Shown piece after piece: positions 51,118-64,000 of a DNA stretch of 64,000 nucleotides. The translations under genes were made by a program, and so were the position numbers. The DNA comes from Gordius sp. MW1 (lineage: Eukaryota > Nematomorpha > Gordioida > Gordea > Gordiidae): positions 13,053,001 through 13,117,000 of the forward strand of contig OZ038530.1 in NCBI GenBank assembly GCA_964036665.1, read 5' to 3'. Below the pieces are notes generated by a model that saw nothing but the letters and a program-made list of their open reading frames with translations, was not told the DNA's origin and ran no database searches. Position 1 is the stretch's first letter. Each line of letters starts with the position of its first letter.

Positions 51118-52440
51118 TGACTTGCTGGTTCGATATTCGGAGAGGACAAATTTTTTTTTAGATTAAATTAATATATTGGTCTTGTTAATACCATTGATAA
51201 TATGACTTTTTGGCCGTCCGCTGGCTACTGACCAATGAAAAAATGACCATTGGCCAAATTGTGATTCGAAATTTTTTATCGTTTTTGAATTGGTATATTA
51301 GGTTAACATTGGTAATTACCCTATGCCCTCCCGTAGAAGGGCCTATGCCTCTACTGATTTGGGTCCCTGTGCCCCCCCCCCTTACAAAAGCCTATGCCTC
51401 TACTGATGTCGGTTCGAATCCCGGCGAGGGCAAATTCTTAATTGCTGGTTCGATACCCGGAGAGGGCAAATTAATTTTTTTTTTAATTAAATTAATATAG
51501 TTCTTGTTAATACCATTGATAATATGACTTTTTTGGTCTTCCGCTGGCTACTGACCAATAAAAAAGATGACCACTGGCCAAATTATAATTCGAAATTTTT
51601 TTTTGTCGCTTTTTGAATTGCTATTAATTTATTAGGTTAATATTGATTTGTTCTTGTTAATACCATTGATAATGACTTTTTGGTCGTCCGCTGGCTACTG
51701 ACCAATGTAAAAATGACTATTGGCCAAATTGTGATTCGAAATTTTTTATTCGTTTTTGAATTGGTATATTAGGTTAACATCGATAATTACCCTATGCCCT
51801 CCCGTAGAAGGGCCTATGCCTCTACTGATATGGCTCCCTGTGCCCCCCCCCCTACAAAAGCCTATGCCTCTACTGATGTGGGTTCGAATCCCGGCGAGGG
51901 CAAATTCTTAATTGCCGGTTCGATACCCGGAGAGGGCAAAATTTTTATTTTATTTAAAATTAAATTAATGTATTGTTCTTGTTAATACTATTGATAATAT
52001 GACTTTTTGGTCTTCCGCTGGCTACTGACCAATAGAAAAATGACCATTGGCCAAATTGTGATTCGAAATTTTTTTTTCGTTTTTGAATAGGTATATTAGG
52101 TTAACATTGATAATTATCTATGTCCTCCCGTAGAAGGGCCTATGCCTCTACTGATATAAGTTTCTGTGCCCCCCCCTACATATGCTTATGCCTCTATTGA
52201 TGTGGGTTCGAATCCCGGGGAGGCCAAATTTTTTTTGAATCAATATATTGTGTTAATACCATTGATAATATGGCTTTTTGTCGTCCGCTGGCCGCTGACC
52301 ACTGAAAATAATGACCATTGGCCAAAGTATAAATCGTTTTTTTTGTTTTTTTTCGTCTCCTATGTATTTATATCCTTTTTGACCGTGTCCTGGCTACTGA
52401 TTAATGAAAAAAAATGAACATTGGCCAATGTCTTTTTGAC
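51118..52440. repeat. Satellite block of array unit 1: five hairpin sub-units with B-box-like motifs
   Basis: Sub-units contain CTGGCTACTGACCAATG ... CCATTGGCC hairpins near 51224, 51548, 51692, 52018 and 52292, each followed by AATTGTGATTCGAAATTTTT-like text. tRNA B-box-like motifs GGTTCGAATCC lie at 51411, 51891 and 52205, and GGTTCGATACC at 51447 and 51917, each followed by GAGGGCAAA or similar and preceded by runs of 7-11 C. A GCCCTCC upstream could pair with GAGGGC as an acceptor-like stem, but no A box or cloverleaf is complete. Confidence -1.
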
Positions 52441-52827
52441 CGTGTCCTCTGCTTAAATTAAGGGCCGGGCCTGGACGTGTCGATATATAACTTAACGGGC
52501 TCGGGTCGGGCCTAGTTATACTTAGGGCCCGTTAAAAGCCCGTTAAAAAATCAATTAGATTTATTTTAAAAGAAAGTGTTTTTATAATGTTCTAATTTAT
52601 AATTATTTTCAAGGAAGAAATTTTATTTCCATCCAAGTTTATTAATTCATCAATATCTAAACCCGCATTATAAATGTTGAAGATAATTTTTACACGTGAT
52701 CCCATGGGCGGAGCCAATTTAAATTAATGGGATAGTTTAGATAGGGCAGGGGCAGCACCCCATCCTTGCCTCCCCATTTATACCCTCTAGCAATATTGAT
52801 TGAATTAATTTAAGATTATTTACATTG

Positions 52828-53330
52828 ATTGCTATGCAATTTATGGGCTCTCTTTTAGTTATCCGTCCTGTCCATCCTGTCCAACTTGTAATTTAATGGC
52901 CGTGGAAACTTATACGGGTTTTTAATGGCTGTGGACTTATGCGTCTAATAGACTTTTATTTTGCTGACCGCTGATTGGCTACCTTTTTGTCGCTACTCAT
53001 ATTCCATTATAGTTTTTGTGCCCGACTGATAACCTGTATTAATGAATTTCTTGGACAACTTGTCTAGGTTTTTGCTATATACCGGATATTTGCGAAACTG
53101 GCTATAATTCCCTGCATATTAATGCTGACCGTTGCTTACATCTAATTTGTCTGACCCGGCCAGGCCAGAGGCCTGCTTAATTGCCATTTATAATTGCTGT
53201 TTTGTGAATTTCTTTCGGGATTTGTCTAGGTTATTAATTTATAACAGATGAATGCGAAAGTGGCTAAATAATTCCCTGCAAATTAATGCTGTCCGTTGCT
53301 AACTTCTATTTTATCTGACCCCGACCAAAT
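52828..53330 (+). mobile_element. Helentron-like 5' block inside array unit 1
   Basis: Starts ATTGCTATGCAATTTATGGG at 52830, followed by a CGTCCTGTCCATCCTGTCC stretch and the block ACGGGTTTTTAATGGCTGTG ... CTGACCCGGCCAGGCC. The same block is seen at 330-624 (reverse) and 26287-26640. It recurs at the equivalent place in units 2-4 (near 55877, 58925 and 61498). Confidence -1.
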
Positions 53331-56300
53331 GCCAAAATGTATGTAATCATCATCATTAACAAATTTTTAAATGGTGGAAAAGTAAAGAAGTAAGTAATTT
53401 TATTAAAAACATTACAACCTTGAATAAGGGGTTTAAAAGTTTATTTGACTTATATGGCTTATGTATCCTGAGGTGCCACTTGTAAATGTTTTTTCCCATG
53501 TAGGTCCTTTAAATTTAAAAAACTTAGATATTTTATCAAGTTATGGCTAAAATTAAAAAATGGTCATTTTGCCCTTCCCTCAATCATTGACCCCTCTAAT
53601 TTCAATTTCCTGGCTACTCTCATGAGGATGTTTAAAATTTAAACAACAAATTAAGTGCGAGTTATGAAACTTTTTGATTCCACAGATTTTGATTACTAAA
53701 TTTATTTTCATGATTTATTACATATATATATATATTTGATAGCATACAGTATCAGGTCACGTCACATTCAATTTAAAATATAGAGTTTTGCAAATGAATC
53801 ATTTAATATTTAAACATAATCTTATTAATTGCTATGCAATTTATGGGCTCGCTTTTTGTTATCCGTCCATTGTCCGCCCAACATTACGATAATCAAGATA
53901 GCTATATATAATGCACGATATTTTGCATATCTTATTTATGGGGTTTAAGAAATATTGTTTCAAATTTATTTTATGGATCTTTAAATGTGGTATACACAAA
54001 AAAATATAAATCATTATTTTTTCATTTTACACATAATGTAACTTGTATTATTCGTCTCTATCTAATTATGAAGCTATATGATGTCTTGTGTTACCTCTTT
54101 TATACCGCCATCTATTATTTGTTTTAATTTAGATTGCAGAAACTTGCTGATGCAAATATACTGACTTGCTGGTTCGATATTCGGAGAGGACAAATTTTTT
54201 TTTAGATTAAATTAATATATTGGTCTTGTTAATACCATTGATAATATGACTTTTTGGCCGTCCGCTGGCTACTGACCAATGAAAAAATGACCATTGGCCA
54301 AATTGTGATTCGAAATTTTTTATCGTTTTTGAATTGGTATATTAGGTTAACATTGGTAATTACCCTATGCCCTCCCGTAGAAGGGCCTATGCCTCTACTG
54401 ATTTGGGTCCCTGTGCCCCCCCCCCCTTACAAAAGCCTATGCCTCTACTGATGTCGGTTCGAATCCCGGCGAGGGCAAATTCTTAATTGCTGGTTCGATA
54501 CCCGGAGAGGGCAAATTAATTTTTTTTTTAATTAAATTAATATAGTTCTTGTTAATACCATTGATAATATGACTTTTTTGGTCTTCCGCTGGCTACTGAC
54601 CAATAAAAAAGATGACCACTGGCCAAATTATAATTCGAAATTTTTTTTTGTCGCTTTTTGAATTGCTATTAATTTATTAGGTTAATATTGATTTGTTCTT
54701 GTTAATACCATTGATAATGACTTTTTGGTCGTCCGCTGGCTACTGACCAATGTAAAAATGACTATTGGCCAAATTGTGATTCGAAATTTTTTATTCGTTT
54801 TTGAATTGGTATATTAGGTTAACATCGATAATTACCCTATGCCCTCCCGTAGAAGGGCCTATGCCTCTACTGATATGGCTCCCTGTGCCCCCCCCCCCTA
54901 CAAAAGCCTATGCCTCTACTGATGTGGGTTCGAATCCCGGCGAGGGCAAATTCTTAATTGCCGGTTCGATACCCGGAGAGGGCAAAATTTTTATTTTATT
55001 TAAAATTAAATTAATGTATTGTTCTTGTTAATACTATTGATAATATGACTTTTTGGTCTTCCGCTGGCTACTGACCAATAGAAAAATGACCATTGGCCAA
55101 ATTGTGATTCGAAATTTTTTTTTCGTTTTTGAATAGGTATATTAGGTTAACATTGATAATTATCTATGTCCTCCCGTAGAAGGGCCTATGCCTCTACTGA
55201 TATAAGTTTCTGTGCCCCCCCCCCTACATATGCTTATGCCTCTATTGATGTGGGTTCGAATCCCGGGGAGGCCAAATTTTTTTTGAATCAATATATTGTG
55301 TTAATACCATTGATAATATGGCTTTTTGTCGTCCGCTGGCCGCTGACCACTGAAAATAATGACCATTGGCCAAAGTATAAATCGTTTTTTTTGTTTTTTT
55401 TCGTCTCCTATGTATTTATATCCTTTTTGACCGTGTCCTGGCTACTGATTAATGAAAAAAAATGAACATTGGCCAATGTCTTTTTGACCGTGTCCTCTGC
55501 TTAAATTAAGGGCCGGGCCTGGACGTGTCGATATATAACTTAACGGGCTCGGGTCGGGCCTAGTTATACTTAGGGCCCGTTAAAAGCCCGTTAAAAAATC
55601 AATTAGATTTATTTTAAAAGAAAGTGTTTTTATAATGTTCTAATTTATAATTATTTTCAAGGAAGAAATTTTATTTCCATCCAAGTTTATTAATTCATCA
55701 ATATCTAAACCCGCATTATAAATGTTGAAGATAATTTTTACACGTGATCCCATGGGCGGAGCCAATTTAAATTAATGGGATAGTTTAGATAGGGCAGGGG
55801 CAGCACCCCATCCTTGCCTCCCCATTTATACCCTCTAGCAATATTGATTGAATTAATTTAAGATTATTTACATTAATTGCTATGCAATTTATGGGCTCTC
55901 TTTTAGTTATCCGTCCTGTCCATCCTGTCCAACTTGTAATTTAATGGCCGTGGAAACTTATACGGGTTTTTAATGGCTGTGGACTTATGCGTCTAATAGA
56001 CTTTTATTTTGCTGACCGCTGATTGGCTACCTTTTTGTCGCTACTCATATTCCATTATAGTTTTTGTGCCCGACTGATAACCTGTATTAATGAATTTCTT
56101 GGACAACTTGTCTAGGTTTTTGCTATATACCGGATATTTGCGAAACTGGCTATAATTCCCTGCATATTAATGCTGACCGTTGCTTACATCTAATTTGTCT
56201 GACCCGGCCAGGCCAGAGGCCTGCTTAATTGCCATTTATAATTGCTGTTTTGTGAATTTCTTTCGGGATTTGTCTAGGTTATTAATTTATAACAGATGAA

Positions 56301-59300
56301 TGCGAAAGTGGCTAAATAATTCCCTGCAAATTAATGCTGTCCGTTGCTAACTTCTATTTTATCTGACCCCGGCCAAATGCCAAAATGTATGTAATCATCA
56401 TCATTAACAAATTCTTAAATGGTGGAAAAGTAAAGAAGTAAGTAATTTTATTAAAAACATTACAACCTTGAATAAGGGGTTTAAAAGTTTATTTGACTTA
56501 TATGGTTTATGTATCCTGAGGTGCCACTTGTAAATGTTTTTTCCCATGTAGGTCCTTTAAATTTAAAAAACTTAGATATTTTATCAAGTTATGGCTAAAA
56601 TTAAAAAATGGTCATTTTGCCCTTCCCTCAATCATTGACCCCTCTAATTTCAATTTCCTGGCTACTCTCATGAGGATGTTTAAAATTTAAACAACAAATT
56701 AAGTGCGAGTTATGAAACTTTTTGATTCCACAGATTTTGATTACTAAATTTATTTTCATGATTTATTACATATATATATATATTTGATAGCATACAGTAT
56801 CAGGTCACGTCACATTCAATTTAAAATATAGAGTTTTGCAAATGAATCATTTAATATTTAAACATAATCTTATTAATTGCTATGCAATTTATGGGCTCGC
56901 TTTTTGTTATCCGTCCATTGTCCGCCCAACATTACGATAATCAAGATAGCTATATATAATGCACGATATTTTGCATATCTTATTTATGGGGTTTAAGAAA
57001 TATTGTTTCAAATTTATTTTATGGATCTTTAAATGTGGTATACACAAAAAAATATAAATCATTATTTTTTCATTTTACACATAATGTAACTTGTATTATT
57101 CGTCTCTATCTAATTATGAAGCTATATGATGTCTTGTGTTACCTCTTTTATACCGCCATCTATTATTTGTTTTAATTTAGATTGCAGAAACTTGCTGATG
57201 CAAATATACTGACTTGCTGGTTCGATATTCGGAGAGGACAAATTTTTTTTTAGATTAAATTAATATATTGGTCTTGTTAATACCATTGATAATATGACTT
57301 TTTGGCCGTCCGCTGGCTACTGACCAATGAAAAAATGACCATTGGCCAAATTGTGATTCGAAATTTTTTATCGTTTTTGAATTGGTATATTAGGTTAACA
57401 TTGGTAATTACCCTATGCCCTCCCGTAGAAGGGCCTATGCCTCTACTGATTTGGGTCCCTGTGCCCCCCCCCCCTTACAAAAGCCTATGCCTCTACTGAT
57501 GTCGGTTCGAATCCCGGCGAGGGCAAATTCTTAATTGCTGGTTCGATACCCGGAGAGGGCAAATTAATTTTTTTTTTAATTAAATTAATATAGTTCTTGT
57601 TAATACCATTGATAATATGACTTTTTTGGTCTTCCGCTGGCTACTGACCAATAAAAAAGATGACCACTGGCCAAATTATAATTCGAAATTTTTTTTTGTC
57701 GCTTTTTGAATTGCTATTAATTTATTAGGTTAATATTGATTTGTTCTTGTTAATACCATTGATAATGACTTTTTGGTCGTCCGCTGGCTACTGACCAATG
57801 TAAAAATGACTATTGGCCAAATTGTGATTCGAAATTTTTTATTCGTTTTTGAATTGGTATATTAGGTTAACATCGATAATTACCCTATGCCCTCCCGTAG
57901 AAGGGCCTATGCCTCTACTGATATGGCTCCCTGTGCCCCCCCCCCCTACAAAAGCCTATGCCTCTACTGATGTGGGTTCGAATCCCGGCGAGGGCAAATT
58001 CTTAATTGCCGGTTCGATACCCGGAGAGGGCAAAATTTTTATTTTATTTAAAATTAAATTAATGTATTGTTCTTGTTAATACTATTGATAATATGACTTT
58101 TTGGTCTTCCGCTGGCTACTGACCAATAGAAAAATGACCATTGGCCAAATTGTGATTCGAAATTTTTTTTTCGTTTTTGAATAGGTATATTAGGTTAACA
58201 TTGATAATTATCTATGTCCTCCCGTAGAAGGGCCTATGCCTCTACTGATATAAGTTTCTGTGCCCCCCCCCCCTACATATGCTTATGCCTCTATTGATGT
58301 GGGTTCGAATCCCGGGGAGGCCAAATTTTTTTTGAATCAATATATTGTGTTAATACCATTGATAATATGGCTTTTTGTCGTCCGCTGGCCGCTGACCACT
58401 GAAAATAATGACCATTGGCCAAAGTATAAATCGTTTTTTTTGTTTTTTTTCGTCTCCTATGTATTTATATCCTTTTTGACCGTGTCCTGGCTACTGATTA
58501 ATGAAAAAAAATGAACATTGGCCAATGTCTTTTTGACCGTGTCCTCTGCTTAAATTAAGGGCCGGGCCTGGACGTGTCGATATATAACTTAACGGGCTCG
58601 GGTCGGGCCTAGTTATACTTAGGGCCCGTTAAAAGCCCGTTAAAAAATCAATTAGATTTATTTTAAAAGAAAGTGTTTTTATAATGTTCTAATTTATAAT
58701 TATTTTCAAGGAAGAAATTTTATTTCCATCCAAGTTTATTAATTCATCAATATCTAAACCCGCATTATAAATGTTGAAGATAATTTTTACACGTGATCCC
58801 ATGGGCGGAGCCAATTTAAATTAATGGGATAGTTTAGATAGGGCAGGGGCAGCACCCCATCCTTGCCTCCCCATTTATACCCTCTAGCAATATTGATTGA
58901 ATTAATTTAAGATTATTTACATTAATTGCTATGCAATTTATGGGCTCTCTTTTAGTTATCCGTCCTGTCCATCCTGTCCAACTTGTAATTTAATGGCCGT
59001 GGAAACTTATACGGGTTTTTAATGGCTGTGGACTTATGCGTCTAATAGACTTTTATTTTGCTGACCGCTGATTGGCTACCTTTTTGTCGCTACTCATATT
59101 CCATTATAGTTTTTGTGCCCGACTGATAACCTGTATTAATGAATTTCTTGGACAACTTGTCTAGGTTTTTGCTATATACCGGATATTTGCGAAACTGGCT
59201 ATAATTCCCTGCATATTAATGCTGACCGTTGCTTACATCTAATTTGTCTGACCCGGCCAGGCCAGAGGCCTGCTTAATTGCCATTTATAATTGCTGTTTT

Positions 59301-59602
59301 GTGAATTTCTTTCGGGATTTGTCTAGGTTATTAATTTATAACAGATGAATGCGAAAGTGGCTAAATAATTCCCTGCAAATTAATGCTGTCCGTTGCTAAC
59401 TTCTATTTTATCTGACCCCGGCCAAATGCCAAAATGTATGTAATCATCATCATTAACAAATTCTTAAATGGTGGAAAAGTAAAGAAGTAAGTAATTTTAT
59501 TAAAAACATTACAACCTTGAATAAGGGGTTTAAAAGTTTATTTGACTTATATGGTTTATGTATCCTGAGGTGCCACTTGTAAATGTTTTTTCCCATGTAG
59601 GT

Positions 59603-62178
59603 CCTTTAAATTTAAAAAACTTAGATATTTTATCAAGTTATGGCTAAAATTAAAAAAATGGTCATTTTGCCCTTCCCTCAATCATTGACCCCTCTAATTT
59701 CAATTTCCTGGCTACTCTCATGAGGATGTTTAAAATTTAAACAACAAATTAAGTGCGAGTTATGAAACTTTTTGATTCCACAGATTTTGATTACTAAATT
59801 TATTTTCATGATTTATTACATATATATATATATTTGATAGCATACAGTATCAGGTCACGTCACATTCAATTTAAAATATAGAGTTTTGCAAATGAATCAT
59901 TTAATAAATTTAAACTTAATCTTATTAGTTGCTATGCAATTTATGGGCTCGCTTTTTGTTGTCCGTCTGTTGTCCGTCCAACATTACGATAATCAAGATA
60001 GGTATATATAATGCACGATATTTTGCATATCTTATTTATGGGGTTTAAGAAAGATTGTTTCAAATTTATTTTATGGATCTTTAAATGTGGTATACACAAA
60101 AAAATATAAATCATTATTTTTTTCATTTTAAACATAATGTAACTTGTACTATTCGTCTCTATCTAATTATGAAGCTATATGATGTCTTGTGTTACCTCAT
60201 TTATACAGCCATCTATTATTTGTTTTAATTTAGATTGCAGAAACTTGCTGATGTAAATATATAATATACTGACTTGCTGGTTCGATATTCGGAGAGGACA
60301 AATTTTTTTTTAAATTAAATTAATATATTAGTCTTGTTAATACCATTGATAATATGACTTTTTGGCCGTCCGCTGGCTACTGACCAATGAAAAAATGACC
60401 ATTGGCCAAATTGTGATTCGAAATTTTTTATTCGTTTTTGAATTGGTATATTAGGTTAACATTGATAATTACCCTATGGCCTCCCGTAGAAGAGCCTATG
60501 CCTCTACTGATATGGGTCCCTGTGCCCCCCCCCCTACAAAAGCCTATGCCTCTACTGATGTGGGTTCGAATCCCGGCGAGGGCGAATTCTTAATTGCCGG
60601 TTCGATACCCGGAGAGGGCAAAATTTTTATTTTATTTAAAATTAAATTAATATATTGTTCTTGTTAATACTATTGATAATATGACTTTTTGGTCTTCCGC
60701 TGGCTACTGATTAATAAAAAAAATGACCACTGGCCAAATTGTGATTCGAAATTTTTTTTCGTTTTTGAATAGGTATATTAGGTTAACATTGATAATTACC
60801 CTAGGTCCTCCCGTAGAAGGGCCTATGCCTCTACTGATATGGGTTTCTGTGCCCCCCCTACATATGCTTATGCCTCTATTGATGTAGGTTCGAATCCCGG
60901 GGAGGCCAAATTTTTTTTGAATTAATATATTGTGTTAATACCATTGATAATATGGCTTTTTGCCGTCCGCTGGCCTCTGACCACTGAAAAAAATGACCAT
61001 TGGCCAAAGTATAAATCGAAATTTTTTTCGTTTTTTTTCGTCTCTTATGTATTTATATCCTTTTTGACCGTGTCCTGGCTACTGACCAAATGACCATTGG
61101 CCGTCTTTTTGACCGTATCCTCTGCTTAAATTAAGGGCCGGGCCTGGACGTGTCGATATATAACTTAACGGGCTCGGGTCGGGCCTAGTTATACTTAGGG
61201 CCCGTTAAAATTGTTAAAAAATCAATTAGATTTATTTTAAAAGAAGGTGTTTTTATAATGTTCTAATTTATAATTATTTCCAAGGAAGAAATTTTATTTC
61301 CATCCAAGTTCATTAATTCATCAATATTTAAACCCGCATTATAAATGTTGAAGATAATTTTTACACGTAATCCCATGGGCGGAGCCAATTTAAATGAATG
61401 GGTTAGTTTAGATAGGGCAGGGGCAGCACCCCATCCTTGCCTCCCCATTTATACCCTCTAGCAATATTGAGTGAATTAATTTAAGATTATTTACATTAAT
61501 TGCTATGCAATTTATGGGCTCTCTTTTAGTTATCCGTCCTGTCCATCCTGTCCAACTTGTCATTTCTCAATAATTGCCGTGTATACGGGTTTTTAATGGC
61601 TGTGGACTTATGCGTCTAAAAGACTTTTATTTTGCTGACCCCTGATTGGCTACCTTTGACCTCGCTACTCATATTCCATTATAGTTTTGTGCCCGACTGA
61701 TAAACTGTATTAATGAATTTCTTGGACAACTTGTCTAGGCTTTTGCTATATACCGGATATTTGCGAAACTGGCTATAATTCCCTGCATATTAATGCTGAC
61801 CGTTGCTTACATCTAATTTGTCTGACCCGGCCAGGCCAGAGGCCTGTTTAATTGCCATTTATAATTGCTGTTTTGTGAATTTCTTTCGGGAATTCGTCTA
61901 GGTTATTAATTTATAACAGATGAATGCGAAAGTGGCTAAATAATTCCCTGCAAATTAATGCTGTCCGTTGCTAACTTCTATTTTATCTGACCCCGGCCAA
62001 ATGCCAAAATGTATGTAATCATCATCATTAACAAATTTTTAAATGGTGGAAAAGTAAAGAAGTAAGTAATTTTATTAAAAACATTACAACCTTGAATAAG
62101 GGGTTTAAAAGTTTATTTGACCTATATGCTTTATGTATCCTGAGGTGCCACTTGTAAATGTTTTTTCCCATGTAGGTC
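59603..62178. repeat. Diverged fourth unit of the higher-order array
   Basis: Same order as units 1-3 but with about 470 bp fewer satellite bases (three hairpin sub-units instead of five) and many substitutions. It retains GTCCGTCTGTTGTCCGTCC, closer to the stand-alone copy at 50192. At its right border GTAGGTCGTTTAAG replaces the junction GTAGGTCCTTTAAA, giving the original flanking sequence. Confidence -1.
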
Positions 62179-62309
62179 GTTTAAGATAGAAGAACTCGAC
62201 TGACCAGGAATTACTAATTTATTATTTTAAGAATATTTTTTTAACATTTTTAGCATGTTTACCAAATCAATAAAAAAAATTAAACAACAAAAAATAAAAA
62301 TTAAAAAAA

Positions 62310-62456
62310 AATTAACGGGCCCGGGCCGGGCTCGGGCTTTGTATAAAATTAGTTGGCGGGGCCCGGGCTAATAATTTAATATTTTGACGGGCCCGGGCTT
62401 TTTAATTTTTATTACGGGCGGGCCGACTGACCTAAACAGGCCCGTTGCAGGTCTCT
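62310..62456. mobile_element. Right end of a hAT element (TAGAGACCTGCAACGGGCC family)
   Basis: GC-rich strings (CGGGCCCGGGCC, GGGGCCCGGGC) lead to CCCGTTGCAGGTCTCTA at 62456, the inverse of TAGAGACCTGCAACGGG. The left end is not obvious; related GC-rich text lies in the array at about 61135-61210. Confidence -1.
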
Positions 62457-62497
62457 ATTAGATACCATATGGCGCAAAGACTACAGAGCATGCTATT

Positions 62498-62660
62498 TAT
62501 GGGCGTAGTCAGCATTGAAAGAGGGGGGCAATAATGCTTTAGAGAGGGGCAAAATAGCATTTTTTTGGAATTTTAGCCATAATTTTAATAAATTTTAACA
62601 AATTTTTGTATTTAGAGGGGGCAGCAGCCCCTCCCTCCCCCCCCCCTGGCTACGCTCATA
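62498..62660. mobile_element. Complete GGGCGTAGTCAG MITE, 163 bp
   Basis: TATGGGCGTAGTCAGC at the left, CTGGCTACGCTCATA at the right, with flanks ATGCTATT and ATGCCACT (6 of 8). It shows the full structure of the family found truncated at 1256 and 3944: G-rich left subterminus, AATCAT/GCATTTTTT middle and C-rich right subterminus. Confidence -1.
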
Positions 62661-63967
62661 ATGCCACTTTGCTTATAGGCTTAAGTTCTGACCTTGCGAG
62701 TTTAATTAACTTTATCAATTAAGCGTTTTTTGTGTCTTTAAAGATTTTAATATTGCTTATTCCTATAAAATTGTATAGGATTTTTAATTCTTAAAGAAAA
62801 CATCACATAAAATCATATTAATTTCATAATCACACAAATTATTTTCTTAAATGTTAAATAATGTAATGTATAGGCATTACTACCAAATAAAATTAATTCC
62901 TATGCAATTTATAGGTATACGATATATTTTAAAATTTAAATACTAATGCGCGCTCCTGGAAAAAATGAAACGTTCTTTATCAAAACTTAATGATATTAAA
63001 GGTGATCATCATTTTATACATATTTAAAACTCAAAATTATGGTTGATTTAAATTCTTATAAACTCAATTTTAATATATTTATCACTTTAACCCGACTGGT
63101 ACCCGTGTAATCTGCAGGTGACGCAACTTAAAACCACTTTTCGCAAAAACGTTTGAAGATAAAAATATTTTTTGGATTAAATTTGAAATATTGGATTGGG
63201 ATAATTCATCTGATATACTCTTATAACTTCTTCTTCAGTGTTCTTGAATTATATTCTTTCAAAAATCGTAAAAAACGCAATTCCGACCTGCCTTCTTTTA
63301 TTCAATATTTATATATAGATACCAAACAATAGGTTTGGGACTTAATTTACATATTAAAATCTGTATAAATTTTACAACATTTTGATAGTATTTTCAAATT
63401 CTTATAAGTACTTTAAAGACTTTATAATTTGTCCTACAGTTAAACGTCACTTACAGGTTACACTGGGCAAAGCCGATGTGCCTAGCCTAACCTTTTTAAT
63501 GATTTAACTACAAGATTATGCATCTATTAATGATTATTATTTTTCTTTGGAAAAGTTGATAGTATAAAGGGGATGGGGGTAGAATAGTCAAGAAGAGCAA
63601 AAATTTTGCGCCTTTAAGTTATAAAAAGTCTAGGTAAAATGATATTTTCGAGTTTCTTTGATTTTTCCGACAGGAAATATGGCATATACATGATATTTAT
63701 AGATAAAACTGTATCTCCTAGTATGCCAAATACGGCTAAAGTTAGTACTATTGAAAAATTTAATGCGGCCTAAGATAGAGGTCAAGATTTCTATAATTCG
63801 ATCTGATTTTATTATATTTTCATAGAATTACCCCATGATTTTAATAGTAGATGGTGAAGTTTTTAAAACTTGGCCCCATTTTCAGGTTTGTAGCAATAAG
63901 TCAGCCGTTATAAAAAGTTAAAAGAGATCGAAAATACAATTTTGACTGTCGTTACTCCACTTCAAAT
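62661..63967. other. AT-rich intergenic stretch
   Basis: No gene recognised. GGGGATGGGGGTAGAATAGTC at about 63571 weakly recalls the left end of the element at 41184. Confidence -1.
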
Positions 63968-64000
63968 TAGAGATCTGCAACGGGCCGTTTTTAGAAGGTC
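63968..64000 (+). mobile_element. Left end of a hAT element, cut by window edge
   Basis: TAGAGATCTGCAACGGGCCG matches the terminus defined at 62440-62456 (as complement) and at 31046. The rest lies outside the window. Confidence -1.

Larger units (their letters stand above)
50459..62178. repeat. Higher-order tandem array: 3.05-kb unit, four copies
   Basis: Unit boundaries are at CCTTTAAATTTAAAAAAC: 50459-53505, 53506-56553, 56554-59602 and 59603-62178 (periods 3047, 3048 and 3049 bp; last copy 2576 bp). Units 1-3 differ at only a handful of sites, mostly C-run length; unit 4 is more diverged and shorter. Each unit contains a half MITE, a Helentron-like 5' terminus, a satellite with tRNA-like motifs, a GC-rich hAT-like segment with GGGCTCGGGTCGGGCC, and a second Helentron-like block. 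No genes; the short ORFs recur only because the DNA does. Confidence -1.

Noticed and set aside
51411-51434. Functional tRNA gene
   Set aside because: Only a B box and a possible acceptor half are visible; no A box, anticodon arm or cloverleaf of about 72 nt.
51210-58514. Recurring ORFs with MPLLIWVPVPPP and AYASTDVGSNPGEGK text
   Set aside because: They lie in the satellite part of the 3.05-kb units and recur only because the units are duplicated; frames change with C-run length.

Overview
The window is nuclear DNA of an AT-rich, transposon-rich animal, almost certainly an invertebrate. The anchor is a cohesin SMC1 gene with animal-type protein sequence and spliceosomal introns. The species is not recognisable. 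Genes are sparse and most of the sequence is mobile-element debris. Many copies still show readable ends and target-site duplications (TSDs).

Layout: 1-5936 (- strand), first 11 coding exons of SMC1 (about 650 residues, ATPase head to hinge), running off the left edge, with repeats in its introns and a perfect NRF1-type palindrome upstream. 6430-13170, RTE LINE debris, two short hAT elements and a 1.9-kb Helentron-like element filled with satellite repeats. 13174-13779 (-) and 21226-21492 (+), two tiny intron-containing genes with TATA boxes. Each encodes exactly 42 lysine-rich residues and they share the last intron position and phase; they look like divergent paralogues of an unrecognised family. 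14302-18470, degenerate repeats rich in inverted and tandem repeats. 22894-25795, a tandem triplication whose third copy is split by a second Helentron-like element. 27.5-33.8 kb, an RTE LINE carrying at least four nested insertions, including a hAT element with a recognisable transposase.

36980-38220 (-) is an intronless seven-transmembrane receptor with one frameshift. A relative at 47471-49912 (+) is a pseudogene split by a 1356-bp hAT element with a perfect 8-bp TSD. Between them lie side-by-side hAT insertions, a miniature LTR retrotransposon with a 5-bp TSD, and a 650-bp RTE copy with a (GAA)n tail and 14-bp TSD. 50459-62178 is a 3.05-kb higher-order tandem repeat: three near-identical units and one diverged shorter unit.

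The functional content is therefore SMC1 (sister-chromatid cohesion), one candidate peptide-type GPCR and the two microgenes. Nothing indicates that these genes work together. The most novel items are the 42-residue microgene pair and the Helentron-like family that combines terminal hairpins, hairpin satellites and tRNA B-box-like modules. Exon boundaries and element ends were read by eye from splice signals, family conservation, terminal repeats and TSDs; no database search was run.
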